NCBI RefSeq assembly: GCF_042453785.1
Contig: NC_091670.1
Coordinates: 38,885,501 to 38,949,500, forward strand
Reading direction: 5' to 3'
Source: Malus domestica
Lineage: Eukaryota > Streptophyta > Magnoliopsida > Rosales > Rosaceae
DNA: 64,000 nucleotides
This document shows, one piece after another, positions 48,473 to 60,604 of the stretch (its first letter is position 1; each line of letters begins with the position of its first letter). The notes beneath the pieces were generated by a model. That model made no database searches and was not told where the DNA came from. It worked only from the letters and a program-made list of their open reading frames with translations. Made by a program: the position numbers and the translations under genes.

Positions 48473-50000
48473 TTAAAATTTTAAAAAATTAATAAAAATT
48501 GAAACTTTTTCGATAGTTTAATTTTTCGACGAACAAGAAAATTAAAGGACAATTGAATAATAGAAGAGGAACTTACTAGTTCGTAGTGAGTGAGCAGCCG
48601 AAGGGAAAGAGAGCTGCACGGACGGCGGGGTTGCGGCAGCAAATTGAAGGAGCGGGGCAATTGGGTAGTAAAATGGCACAGGTGGGTTTGCCTTCTCTCG
48701 TATGCGGGTTATGTGATTTGGGCTGTGGGCACCCGGTTTTTTTATTAATCGGGTTAGTTTTCGGTTTATGGATCATTTAGTGGATTACGGTCACGTCAGT
48801 ATTAATTCGATATTAATTTCTCGAGAATTGTTTAGTGGACTATTTCAGAAATGAGATTTTTTATGAATTTTATGTCATCTCACGGTCATTTAACGGTTTA
48901 AGGTCAATTTTTATGTTAATATTATAAAATATTGTGTAAAATCATATAAGGTGATAGGCCAGTCTCATTTTTGAAAGAACTTAAATTTATGAAATATCAA
49001 TTATATTGTTGAATAATTTGAATATACTCATAAAACTGTAATGTGATATTATTATTTCACTCAGATTATACTAGATGCGTTTCTTTTTAATGTTTTATTA
49101 ATATACTGTAAAGGTAAGAAATATCAACATCATCGTTCATTTATATTATAACACGTGCAATAGTAACATCATATGATTGTATTTTGAGAACACTAAAACA
49201 TTTGTTGATATTATTAACTCATATTATAATACATGGATCGATACATCACATGACGATGTTATGGTTTACCTCAGACTTCTCAATTTTTGGGGATTTGTGA
49301 TGTAATGATGAAAAGAATAATTATAGAAATGATTGTTTAGTTACTATATATCGCCTTTATGTTTTAGATGTATTATTCAGTTGAGTTGGGGGAGAAATTA
49401 GAAAGGTTGTGTTATCCACACCCTATTTTATCTTTTACACAATCATCTTAATTTTTAATCATTAAATAAAAATAAATAAAAAAATCCATACACAAAAAGT
49501 TGCCTTGGAAAAGTCTGGCAAATAGTTATTTACTGATAACCATATTACCTTTATGTTTGATCAGCATGAGGATTAATTCTCTTTATGCATATCTGTTTTC
49601 CTATTCTTCATTTGTAATTTTAATTGACAAATTTTTGGCTGAACTTAGTAGATAACGAGTTCGAAATCAATTTATTCTTTCACTTTTAAGCTCGAATGTT
49701 GTGACAAATTGATGTAACTTGGGTAATATATATATTATATGTGTAAAAGAAGAGTAGTAGCTGATCACATGAGATTTGAAGAATATTGCAGAAAACCTTG
49801 AGAAAAATATGACCCTAAATTAAGTGCTACTACTGCAGATCGATAGATCGATGTATAATTTAAATTTCTCATACATATCACTTATGGATTAGTAGGGGAA
49901 ATGAATAAAAACCCCATTTATTGATTACACTTGATCGAATAATAAAGGCTGGGATATCAATTCCCATTGGTTTTCTGAAGTACGTAAAATTATTGATGGC
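48473..50000. other. Promoter side of DHODH and gene-free spacer
   Basis: 48480-48700 is the likely leader and promoter of DHODH, GC-richer around 48590-48720. The remainder is AT-rich with no recognised repeat or gene. Confidence 0.5.
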
Positions 50001-50707
50001 TTATTCAGCAGCGCCATCAGGAGCGGCATCAGGAGCGCCGTCAGGAGCGCCGTCAATAAATTCGCCATCGGGGGTGAGTCCGAGCTCCTTGAGGACCTCA
50101 GCGCACCTAGGATCAACCTCCTTCTTCATGAAACCGAGAGGGTTCGCCATGCGATGAGGCCCGGTGATGCCATTGTGGTTCGTGAGGCTGATCCTCGCGC
50201 TGAGCTTCGCATGAAGCTCGTTGCTGATCTCGCTGCAGTCCTCCTTGGGACTCTTCACCAAGATCACTTCGCAAACCTCCTCTTCATGGTCTCCTTCCAC
50301 CGGAATGGAGTAAGTTCCTAATTCCTCGGTGTCTGCCTCTTTGGTTAGAGTTACTTTTCCCCCTTCACTCTCTCTGCATTCCAATCTCACCTTTGCACCT
50401 GCACGTACGTACCATTCCATGCATGCAATGCTATGTCAGGGAAGAGAAAAAAAATTCTCATTTCGAGTATCAATCTAGTTTGTTTTATATTTAGTAACTT
50501 GTAATTATATATAGACAATGTATCAAGTACTATAGGTTGAACACACGTACCTGTGAGGGGTTCACTGATTCTGGTAAAGAACTGCGTGCGGCAATTATCG
50601 CAATAAACAATGCCGTGGACATTGAGGGTCTCGGTGGAGTAGGCGACGCCGATGAGCGACAAGAAGCAAAGGGCAGAGACAAGAACGATACTATTAGAAT
50701 TGGCCAT
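50001..50707 (-). CDS. Ole e 1-like secreted protein (pollen Ole e 1 / extensin family)
   Basis: Two exons (50707-50551 and 50398-50001, GT-AG) give 184 aa. Residues 1-24 are a clear signal peptide (hydrophobic IVLVSALCFLSLIGVAYS). Then follows the Ole e 1 domain start LNVHGIVYCDNCRTQF, GAKVRLECRE, a TYSIPVEGDHEEEVCEVILV segment and DCSEISN. Six cysteines match the family's disulfide set. The family comprises cell-wall or apoplastic proteins of poorly known biochemical role. Some members are pollen allergens, which does not show that this one is. The C-terminus ends in short repeats of DGAP/DAAP, unusual for the core family. It is transcribed away from DHODH's promoter side, with its own TATA box. 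Confidence 0.92.
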
Positions 50708-50790
50708 CGTTAAATTATATTTCGTGCTTGCTTTTTTTTTCTTGCTTGGATATCAGAGGACTGTATATGTGCAGATGAGAGGGGGATCGC

Positions 50791-50799
50791 TTTTTTATA
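50791..50799 (-). promoter_or_regulatory. TATA box of the Ole e 1-like gene
   Basis: TATAAAAAA on the minus strand, about 85 bp upstream of the start codon. Confidence 0.65.
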
Positions 50800-50985
50800 C
50801 AGAGAAGAGAAGGAATGTTTTGGTGGGATTTATTTGGTTTTCTAGTTGGCAGTTATTTTTCTGGGGTTGTCATTTCTTACCCTGTTTACTTGTGGTTAAG
50901 GCAATTATTTTGACTCGCTCTTTGCTCCTTGAAATTCTCTCCGTCTTCAATTCTATTTTATTTTCAAAAATATTGAAAGACCTAA

Positions 50986-51444
50986 GGGCATTTCAAATAG
51001 AAGATGCAAATCCCTTAAAATGAGTATTTTACATTTTTAGTGGCCGGAAAATTCTCTAATGGTGAGATGTAAAATATATATGTTGACTGAAAAATGCAAC
51101 ATAAAAACCTAAATATACATATTTTTTGCTAATATTTTTGCTCACCATCTTATTTATTATCGTTAGATGAGATTTGGATAGTGTATATACACAAATCTCA
51201 AAAATTAAACTTATACAATGGTGACAAATAGGATGTTGAACATTACCACCACTTAAGGGTGGTGAGCAAAAATGCACCCATACTTTTACATCTTTTGGTG
51301 ATGAGTCCCGCCGATCAAAGAGAGAAAATTAAATGGAATTTCAAACTTATGTATCTACCATTGGAGTAGAACTCCCGTCTATATCTCCCAAAAGTGTGAA
51401 ACTAGACATAAATATGGTTTTGCATATCTTCATTGGAGATGCTC
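50986..51444. mobile_element. PIF/Harbinger-type MITE
   Basis: The left end GGGCATTTCAAATAGAAGATG and right end, read inverted, GAGCATCTCCAATGAAGATAT are imperfectly matched. TAA flanks both sides (50983-50985, 51445-51447). Inside, tttttgctcacc (about 51138) and ggtgagcaaaaa (about 51261) form a second inverted pair, suggesting a nested element. Confidence 0.7.
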
Positions 51445-51447
51445 TAA

Positions 51448-52097
51448 ATAACGGTGTTGGTGAATGCGGTTAGTAGTTACTTAATAACCAGAGCGGAATC
51501 CAGTAGGCATTAACATTTTAAAAACATTTTATACAAATTTTAAGAACGTTATGGTATGTCAAAAGTTTCACGAAAATAAATTTTACGATGGTTTAACATA
51601 TAGAAAGTTTCTTAATTTTGGAAGCTATAACACGGCAAAAATGTTACATAAATAAATTTTGATATATATATATTTTTTTGTAGGATTTCGCACAACCGAC
51701 GAAATCCGGTGAGTAATATCTCACAGTTTTTGTGAAAAAAATGTGAATGTCATCTTTCCGAAAGAACGTTAAACCTAATTTTATGATTTATTGAGTCACA
51801 TGAAACCCACAGCAGGTAAAGTACGCAAACAGTCGAAGAAAACAAATTAAACATTCAGCAGATAAATCCCATTCTCAACAAACAGAGGATTGAAATTTGG
51901 ATATGTAGAAGAAAGCTTTTACATTAAGTCACAGATGAATTCGGCGTTTCGGGGTTGCAAATGCTACTAGCAGAACATTTAACTAGAATCTCACTGGAGA
52001 AAAATTAACAACAAACACCATAACAAACGAGACCCTGCATCGACTTTCTCCATCCGTCAAATTACACAAGCCCTGGCCAGCCATAGGCCGCTTACAT
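51448..52097. other. Spacer and probable 3' UTR of the 14-3-3 gene
   Basis: 51850-52097 likely contains the 3' UTR of the minus-strand 14-3-3 gene. The rest is AT-rich with no gene seen. Confidence 0.45.
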
Positions 52098-54527
52098 TCA
52101 CTGCACAAAGAAAAAGGAAACTAAGGACGTCGAAGACCCACAAACCAAATAACTATAACACAATGCTTGCTAGATGTGGCCGAAAAATGAAAGAACAAAA
52201 TGATGGTTGCTAATTGGATGACCGGAGTAAGCTATACCTCTGCATCTTCACCTCCAGGTTTAGCAGAGCCGTCCACCTTCTGTATATCCTCGCCTGTAGC
52301 AAGTATCAGATTAATATCCAATATCTCTCGGTATAATCGACCAAATTTCTAGGACACGTGAATACTATAAACCCAAGTACTCTGTATTGTTCAGAGCTCA
52401 ATTTAATTCAAACAGAAAGGCGATTGAACATCTTACTAGACTCAAGCTGGTACACAAAAAGGGAAACATATTCACAATTCACATCCATGACACATAATAA
52501 CACACAACGTTCACAAGACAAAACGTATGTTTTTAGATGTAACGTCTAATTGAATCATAAGAATATGAGAATCGCCTTCATAAATTATTGGAAACCAACC
52601 TGTCGAATTCACATTTTACTTGATCTTCAGTTTCCACTGAAGAAATTGTTCTACTATTAATTTTTCTCATTGTGTTGATGATTGTAATATACTAAAAGTG
52701 AGACAAGCATCTCACAATCACAATTTCATATACTCATTTCTCAAACCATAATCCAAAAGTTGGTAGTCAAGAACAAGCATCGCATGACTTGATGAAACTA
52801 CACATAACAAGTCGGGAAAAATTCCACCACATATCATAACATTCTCCATAAGGCTATCTCGTTACCTCCATCCTCTGGAATGTCAGAGGTCCACAATGTA
52901 AGGTTGTCCCTCAGGAGCTGCATGATCAAGGTGCTGTCTTTGTATGATTCCTCGCTCAAAGTATCCAATTCTGAGATAGCTTCATCAAAAGCTTGCTTTG
53001 CAAGGTGACATGCCCTGGAGCAAGTTACCAATACGCAACCAATAAGAATTCTTTTCTTCTAATTTTACTTTTGGCCAAAATGAAGAAAAAGAATGTGATA
53101 TTGTGAATCTTGGTCACCATAAGCACGCATACCTTTCCGGAGAGTTCAAGATTTCATAATAAAAGACAGAAAAGTTCAAGGCCAAACCCAGTCTGATGGG
53201 ATGTGTGGGGGGTAAATCAGTTTCTGCTTTACTAGAAGCTGACTGCAAAATAGATAGACATAACAGACAGATGCAAAATCCAAATTAGAACAGCTGGAAG
53301 TGAGATAAAGAGAGAAAAGGGACCTAGCCGCCCTCATTTCAATAACAGGCTGCTTCAGAAAAAAGGGAGCAACTTCAAAGTGTGACCAAGGGCGATAAGC
53401 ATACATCTCAAATCAATGGTATTCTAACAAAAAAAATTAAGCTAATACTTAGATATAGCCGGCCACACCACTAAATCACGTAGTTCAATGCAAGGGCCAG
53501 CATCGGTACCATGTCTTGACACTAAATTTCAGCATAGCATTGCTGGTCATTTTCAACACGAGATGATACCAGTTTAGTTAGCACTAACATTCACATCAGA
53601 TATCAGTTTTACTTTTTGCTCGTTTGAGCAACAAATAGTTAATAAAGCTGATTTCTTTTCTCTTCGAGTCCCTCATACTTCTTAGCAAACAAGCAGCGCA
53701 TACGCCAAAAACTTTAATTGACTGATTAGGGTTCATAAATTAAAGACCAACTCGTATTATACCTGATAAGCTTTCATTGACTGATCAGCAACCTCTTTCC
53801 TGTCATCACCAGTCTTAAACTCCGCCAAGTAGCGATAATAATCTCCTTTCCTGCAATTAAACAGAATAAACCATTCAAAAGCCAAATACTTTAACCACTC
53901 CAAAACACTCAATCGAAAGACCGCTCACATTTTGTAGAAAAACACAGTGGATTCAAAAGCAGTGCACGACGGAATGAGATGTTCATCAATAACCCTCATG
54001 ATGTCGCTGCAAATGCTAGAGAGCTCGGACTCGACCTTTTGCCTGTACTCCTTGATACGGCTCACATTCTGATCGTTCCCTTTCCCCTCCTCCTTCTGCT
54101 CAATCGACGACAGAATTCTCCACGAAGCTCTGCGAGCTCCGATCACGTTCTTGTACCCGACCGAAAGCAGATTCCGCTCCTCTACAGTGAGCTCCACGTC
54201 AAGTTTCGCTACTTTCGTCATCGCCTCCACCATTTCTGCAAATAAAAGGTGCAGAAGGTAAAGTAAATGCAATTCAAAACCCTAATTCCATGAAAAATTA
54301 AGAAATTAACGCTCAGATCTCTTTTTTTTTTCCTGGTTTCTTTGATTTTCTGAGTAGACAAACAGAGTATAAGTCTTTGATTTCATGAATTTTGAAGCGA
54401 AAAAAAATCATTAAAAAATAAAATAAGTGAGAGAGTGAAGGGATGAGATGCTACCATCGTAACGCTCGGCTTGCTCGGCGAGCTTCGCAGTGTAGACGTA
54501 GTTCTCTCTCTCTTTGGGGGAAGCCAT
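52098..54527 (-). CDS. 14-3-3 protein (general regulatory factor)
   Basis: Coding exons in gene order: 54527-54455, 54235-53929, 53850-53763, 53242-53133, 53014-52866, 52293-52238. The last splice is then inferred to bring in TGA at 52100-52098, giving 261 aa. Without that splice, translation would add one Val and stop at 52232. 14-3-3 dimers bind phosphoserine/threonine peptides and regulate many clients, including the plasma-membrane H+-ATPase. The sequence has the full set of family signatures: [20 protein letters not shown], the [11 protein letters not shown] ligand-groove region, [15 protein letters not shown], and [18 protein letters not shown]. The variable tail is [20 protein letters not shown] plus an acidic end. 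Epsilon versus non-epsilon group is not settled from sequence alone. Confidence 0.96.
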
Positions 54528-54781
54528 GGCCGATCTCACTCTCTCACTACTTCCTCTCTTCCTCTCTTCCTCTCTCTAGTCTCTATGAGCTCTGAAGTTT
54601 CCTCTCTCTCTCCTCCTCCTTTCTCTCTCTAGAATGACTGTTTTATGAAAAAGGCATGCGCCATCGTTTGGTGTGGTTGGGTGGGTGAGGACCGGTTTGG
54701 AGGGCCCCGGATTCCACTACGTTTAGAAATTTTTCATTGCAACCGGACAAGGGGTACACAATTTGTTTTTATATAAATAAT

Positions 54782-54882
54782 AAGAGATTTTATTTTTTTT
54801 AAGTTATTAATTTTTTTAACATATCCTTGTATAGTAATACAGATATATTATTTGTATACCGATTACATTAAAAAATCTTTAT
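54782..54882 (+). repeat. Dispersed repeat shared with 5124-5240
   Basis: Contains agattttattttttttaagt, ttgtatagtaatac and gtataccgattacatt in the same order as at 5124-5240. Confidence 0.55.
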
Positions 54883-55309
54883 ATTACGTCTACGCCGGAA
54901 CTGGCCCGGCTCAAAACCCCACCTACAATACCCACGCGCGACTCGAAACGTGGACGCACATACTACTTTGGCTTCGTGAGAATATCAGTTGCGGCTTAGG
55001 CAGGGCGCGTGGACTAGACTGGCTCTTGATGGCGGCGGAAAACAGTTGAACGTGAAATTTAAGCTGAACGATGCACCTTTTTCCAATTTTCCATTTTTCT
55101 TTTGACTTCCTTTAAATTTGTAATTTTTTTTCTCTGTCTTCAAATTTTTGACATAACTGTCAATCATAATTTGACATTCGTGCAGAAAATTTTATTTTTT
55201 ATTTTAATAATTTATATTCGCATGTGTGATTTGCATACTCGTTGATTCAAAAGAATCAACGGTGTTGGTTATTTAAAAAGAAAAAAAGAAGAAGAAAATA
55301 ATATCCAAC

Positions 55310-55452
55310 GGGAACTTTAACGAAAAGCTCCAATACTGTTCATTTTAACGAAAAACTAAATTTTTACTTTAAAAAATCATTTATGGTACTATTCACTTTC
55401 CCATTTATTTTGTAAAACTCAAAGTTTTCAAGCTTTTTTCATTAGTTTTTCT
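55310..55452 (+). repeat. Dispersed 150-bp repeat, copy 8
   Basis: Diverged copy (gggaactttaacgaaaagct to attagtttttc) with a shortened middle. Confidence 0.8.
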
Positions 55453-55604
55453 TTTTATATAAACCTCTCTTTCGCAAGAGCGAAGCTAGCGAACTACATT
55501 TATCGATCACATTGCATGCTACATGTACAAATGTGAAATGGTGAGGTTAACTTATTCTACATGTTTTCAGCTGCACTGCACTTATATTACATACAGATTT
55601 GAAG

Positions 55605-58600
55605 CTATAAGCTGGCAGTGATGAATGAGGAGGAGGATTCCTGTTGCTTCAGGCTGTCGGCAACGTGAGCAACCACCCCGACGCCAGCATTGTGAAGCCA
55701 TTCACTTTTCACCTGGATTCACAGACGGAAATCGATTTAGAAAACCAGGCAACAGAGAGAATGAAAACCTTCTCAAGAGAAAGAAGAAAGATGAATTGAT
55801 GCGGTACATGAATGTTGTTGTGGGCAAAGAAGGGCCAGAACGCCGAATGAAAGCTGACATCAACTTTTCTCCATCCTAGTTGCTGCAAACCCCGTATCAT
55901 TTCATCTGTTCACCGGAAAAGGTTAAGCTTCATCAGTAACCAATCCATCCTGGTAATCTGTTACCATTTATAGGGTTTTGGTACCTTCTACAATTTCGTG
56001 ATATTCCAACGTATTTTGTACGTTGGGTTCGCTTTGGGCGGCTTCCTTTGCTTTAGCTGCTTCAGGAGGAAAATGGGGACCTTCAGATGAAACTGGAGGA
56101 CAGTACTCCACGTCTACAACATGCTTGTACCCGTCCAAAGACCCGCGAGAGGGCTGCCAATGAAATTCAGAAATATTCAGATTGACACATAAAAAACAAC
56201 GGTAAAAAAACTCATCACTTGAATAACTCCATTTACTGATCATAATTTCCTTGGCCATGTCAACTAATCACTAATTGTCACCGTAGAAGCACCAAACAAA
56301 TGCCCTGTTTTAACTAGTAGGGAAAAAAAACATTCATTTAACAAGAGTGGCTTCGCCGCTGACCATTAAATAACTCGGTCATTTCAAGGAGAGAATGATC
56401 TGTCACCTTAAAAATTTCTGTCTCCCTCCTAATGGATGATGTGCGCCAACCAACCATATCTGTTTATTTTAAAGAAATTCATATACTGAAGAGAGGACTA
56501 AGGAGTTAAAAGTTAATAAATTCGTCAAAGTACGGTAAGAAAAAATGGATTATATGCAGTAGGATACGATCATAAGATACATTTGCATAGATAATCCGTG
56601 ATTTGAATGACCCCAAAGCAGATCTGCATAATGAAACGTATTATAAATTTAGAACCATTACACAAGTTTGGCGAAAATGGGCTTGCCCGAAGTGATATAA
56701 AAGCTCTACTTACAAAAATTTCCCATCTTTGCAATCGGATGCCATTCTCAGAAGAAGTGGTGGTCTTTCAGGCTTACCATCGGTGAGAAACAATTGACTG
56801 CCAGTTCGACCAACAACAATAGGAGCGATTGGTGCAGCCAGCTTTTCTAAGAAAGGTACTCCTAATAAAAATGGAAGCTGCAGAAAACGAAAATCAAAAT
56901 AATTCGAATATATTTCAAGGTAAGGTTGAAGTATATCCATATGCTGTATATCAGTCTGTTACAGCGATCTTAATTCATCATGCAACAGCAAAGAGTTGAA
57001 GACACGGTCAACAATTTACTTCGGTAATTGGTACAATTTACCATGCTCGCATTCAAAGTCTCAGTATTAGTACTAATAAATTTACAGTAAACCTTGATTT
57101 TCGCAAGAAGTGTGGCACATCGGTAGAGTCCAAACTGGCATCAATTAGTAGATATAATGAAATCAAGATGATATACAGACCTGCTTTTTCCCTCGCATCC
57201 CAAGATGTGGAGTTGCCAATGTTACAAAATTAATAGGCTCTAACCCAGCAATCTTTCCTTGTCTCAAAGAGTATGCCGTTTGTGAATTTGCAGTAGTTGA
57301 ACTGGCACTATCGTTGTAAAGGACAGAAATTGCATATCTTGCAAATAAACCCCCTAGAGAATGGGCTAAAAATGAGATCTTCTTTAGGCTCTCTGTCTTT
57401 TGTACAAGTTGCATAACCTATTTATCATGAATGCCAAGGTTATGCAACTTTATTTCGCTATTTCTGACCAAACTTAAAGCACAAAACTTTTAAACGGTGG
57501 CTCATAAACTTCAAAACTCACTTCATCTGCTAATCGTTTCCCAGCTCCATCAATACCAGAAAAAGTTTTGGTGTACGTGTTACACGAACTTGCTGCAAAT
57601 ACATTAACCACGATGTTAACACTCACAGACTAACAGCCTACATCGAATTCATGCACTTCAGAAACAGGGAAATCAACTGTATTCTGATTTGTGAAGTATA
57701 CTATAGTCATCAGTCACATCTTAGTGACCCTCAACCCTCATCGGTCTTCCTAGTCTGACAACTGTCAACAAACACCAAGCAACTATCTTTTGAGTGGTAC
57801 TATACCACTCTGTTACTTATTGTTCTTGGAAATTCTAAAATTCACATATTTGACGTAAAGTAAATAAGATAAATTTACCATAGATTAAGAAGTTTCTTCC
57901 TAGACGCCTTTTTAACTCTGCTTCCACGTATGTCCAGTCACTCGGGCTGCATTACTAAGAATCAGTCAACTCGATATCAATTTAGCGAAAAAAGTAGCCA
58001 TAGGAATGCATCAAGGAGACAAAATTTCAAAAGCAATGAACCGCTGAAAGAGCTATTGGAAGCGTCTAACATGTGGAATCCGAAAACTGTAGTAAGTAGC
58101 ACGAAAATGAACTCAAAGATAACCAATGTATCTAATACAAAACTAAGCACATTACGTAACCTTCTACCTAACTTTCCTTTATCATTTCCATTTGCTTGAA
58201 GAAAAGTAAAAAATACTTAACTTTTCCGTAAAGGCGTAAACTTTATGGAAAAAAGAAGCAATTACAATGACAAGCAGAGATCAGGAACAAGATATACCTC
58301 GCCAAGATGCCGTGAACAAGGACAAGAAGATGATCGGGTTTATTCTCCGCATTTGCAACACCCCTGGAGGATCCAAAATTTCCCTGACTAGTCATAGCTT
58401 GAGCTCTAAGGCCTTGGTTTCTCCAACTACCACATATGCCTGCAATATCTATAAGAATTTTGACGGACGTGAGTTAGGTGTCAACACGGTTCAAATTCTC
58501 TATGTAATATACTAGATTAGTTTACAATATCGTCAAAAAATTCAAATAGGACGATACTAATCACAGTAGAAATTAATTCTAATATTATCGAATGCCGTTA

Positions 58601-58820
58601 ATTCGAGGATAATTAAGCAAATATAACACCTTTGAACGAAAAATCTCAAAATTTCCCGGGAAAATTGGTAGAGAGAGAGAGAGAATTGATTACCGGAACC
58701 GAAGCTGAACGACGAAGAGGAGGAGGAGGTGCCTAAAGGTCCTTGGGAGTCGTTTCGCCGATTGCAGCTGAAACTCGGTAAGTGCCCAAAGCGCGGGTGA
58801 ATCGGAGAAGCGGACGCCAT
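55605..58820 (-). CDS. DUF676-type alpha/beta hydrolase (putative serine esterase/lipase)
   Basis: Eleven coding exons: 58820-58694, 58439-58298, 57946-57879, 57592-57522, 57417-57181, 56877-56714, 56623-56568, 56459-56407, 56153-55985, 55905-55808, 55712-55605. All junctions are in phase and give 430 aa. Motifs: LLVLVHGILASPSDW (oxyanion loop), nucleophile elbow FLAHSLGGLFARYAI with Ser156, NFVTLATPHLG, and YDHMVGWRTS with the likely catalytic His near residue 289. A possible catalytic Asp cannot be named with confidence. The N-terminal 45 residues are Ser-rich with basic residues and could be a plastid transit peptide (inference). The relatives are plant proteins annotated as putative lipases with DUF676. 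Substrate is unknown. The long C-terminal part, ending in a Ser run, follows the hydrolase core. Confidence 0.93.
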
Positions 58821-59042
58821 GTGTGTGTGTGTGTATATATAGACAGAGAGAGGAGGAGAGAGAGCGGGGGTCCTAATTTCTCGGTTGAATCAAAAGGGAG
58901 GGAAGTCAGCATCGACGCCACAATGTGGTTATCATTGCTGTGACAAGAGATACGGGTACGCAAACGCCCATGTCTCTTTCTTCCTTCCTGTCTCGTTAGG
59001 CTCTTTTCTTTTTTTTGGGTAATAATCCCTAATTTAATTAAT

Positions 59043-59537
59043 GAGTAAACTGCCGATTTGCGCTTTGAGCTATCACCCGACTTTTGATTTTCCTCTTGAA
59101 CTTTTTAATTGGAAAATTAAGGGCTTAAACTAATTTTTTTGACCGATTTGCCCCTGCTGTTAATTTTTCATTCATTCCATCCAAAATTATGTTAAATGGA
59201 AGCATGTACACAACATGTGTGGGAATTCGGTTGTTTCATTCTTTAAAATAATTGAAAACCTTATATTTCTAAAATATAAACCTATGCAAATATGTGTGAA
59301 TCTATATATTTTATGTCTGAAGGTCTAGTGAAGTGACGTTTTTATCCACAAATGAGAGTTACGTGGTTTGCTCATGATAAAAGTTAATGTTAATTTGGAT
59401 GAAATCTATGAAAAACTAACGGTAGGGGGCAAATCGGCCAAAAAAATTAGATTAAGTCCTTAATTTTCCAATTAAAAAGTTCAGGGGAGAAATCGAAAGT
59501 TGAGTGATAGTTCAGAAGTCAAACTGGCAGTTTACTC
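59043..59537. mobile_element. Mutator-like element with long inverted repeats
   Basis: A 495-bp element with ends GAGTAAACTGCC and GGCAGTTTACTC. The inverted arms extend at least 120 bp (gatttgc-ctttgagctatca / tgatagttcagaag-caaact, and aattggaaaattaagg / ccttaattttccaatt). The 10-bp direct repeat TTTAATTAAT lies on each side (59033-59042, 59538-59547). No coding frame. It lies about 220 bp upstream of the hydrolase gene's start. Confidence 0.85.
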
Positions 59538-59607
59538 TTTAATTAATTTATTAAGTTCTAAGCCAAACATAGTTTAGTTTAAGTAATTGTTCGGTAGTTT
59601 AAACTTT

Positions 59608-60595
59608 GGCTAAATAGCCAAAATGGTTCCTGGGATTTGCATTATTCATTACTTTGGTCCCTAACATTTCAAATCAATCAAAGTGGTCCCTGAGATTGTC
59701 CACCATCCATCATTTTGGTCTTTCCGTTAAAAACTCCGTTAAGTGTCCATGAACTCTTGGCCAGAAGTTTGGGCAATTTTCAAAGCTTCGTAACTCAATC
59801 GTTTCTTAACCAAATTCGATCCATAATATATCAAAATGAAGATAGGAAAGTGTAGAATAAGATTATACCTATTTGGAAACCCAATGGTTTCCGGAGATAG
59901 CCAAAAAATAGCCTCAAAGTTGACTGGTCCGAGAGAAAACTGGAAAACTTGCCGGAAACTAGATAAACTTTAAACGTTCATAACTTATTCAATACTCAAC
60001 GAAATCAAGCGATTCAAAAACGAAAATCATACTTCTCAACGAGACAAAGAGAATGGTACCTTTTTAAATGGCTAACTTGTCGTGGTTTGCCGTGGCTGTC
60101 CACAGCCACTTTCGACCAAACCACGGCAAGTTAGCCGTCGAAAAAGGTATCATTCTCTTCATCTTGTCGAGAAGTATGATTCTAGTTTTTGATTCGTGAT
60201 TTCGTTTAGTATTGAAGAAGTTATGAACATTTAAAGTTTACCCAGTTTTCGGCTAGTTTTCCAGTTTTTCTCGGACCAATCAAATTTGAGGCTATTTTCT
60301 GGCTATCTCTGGCAACCATTGGGCTTCCAAATAGGTATAATCTTATTCTACACTTTCTTATCTTCATTTTGATATATTATGAGTCGAATTTGTTTAAGAA
60401 ATGATTGAGTTACGAAGCTTTGAAAATTGCCCAAACTTCCGGCCAAGAGTTCAGGGACACTTAATGGAGTTTTTAACGGAATGACCAAAATGATGGATGA
60501 TGGACAATCTCAGGGACCACTTTGATTGATTTGAAATGTTAGGGACCAAAGTGACGAGTTATGCAAATCTCAGGGACCATTTTGGCTATTTACCC
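59608..60595. mobile_element. 988-bp near-perfect foldback (Mutator-like) element
   Basis: The whole element is one inverted repeat: arms of about 485 bp around a centre at about 60100 (gtggctgtccacagccac). The outer ends GGCTAAATAGCCAAAATGG and CCATTTTGGCTATTTACCC match, and a perfect 9-bp duplication TTAAACTTT flanks it (59599-59607, 60596-60604). No protein is encoded. A transcript would fold into a very long hairpin. The MULE assignment rests on the 9-bp duplication. Confidence 0.92.
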
Positions 60596-60604
60596 TTAAA
60601 CTTT

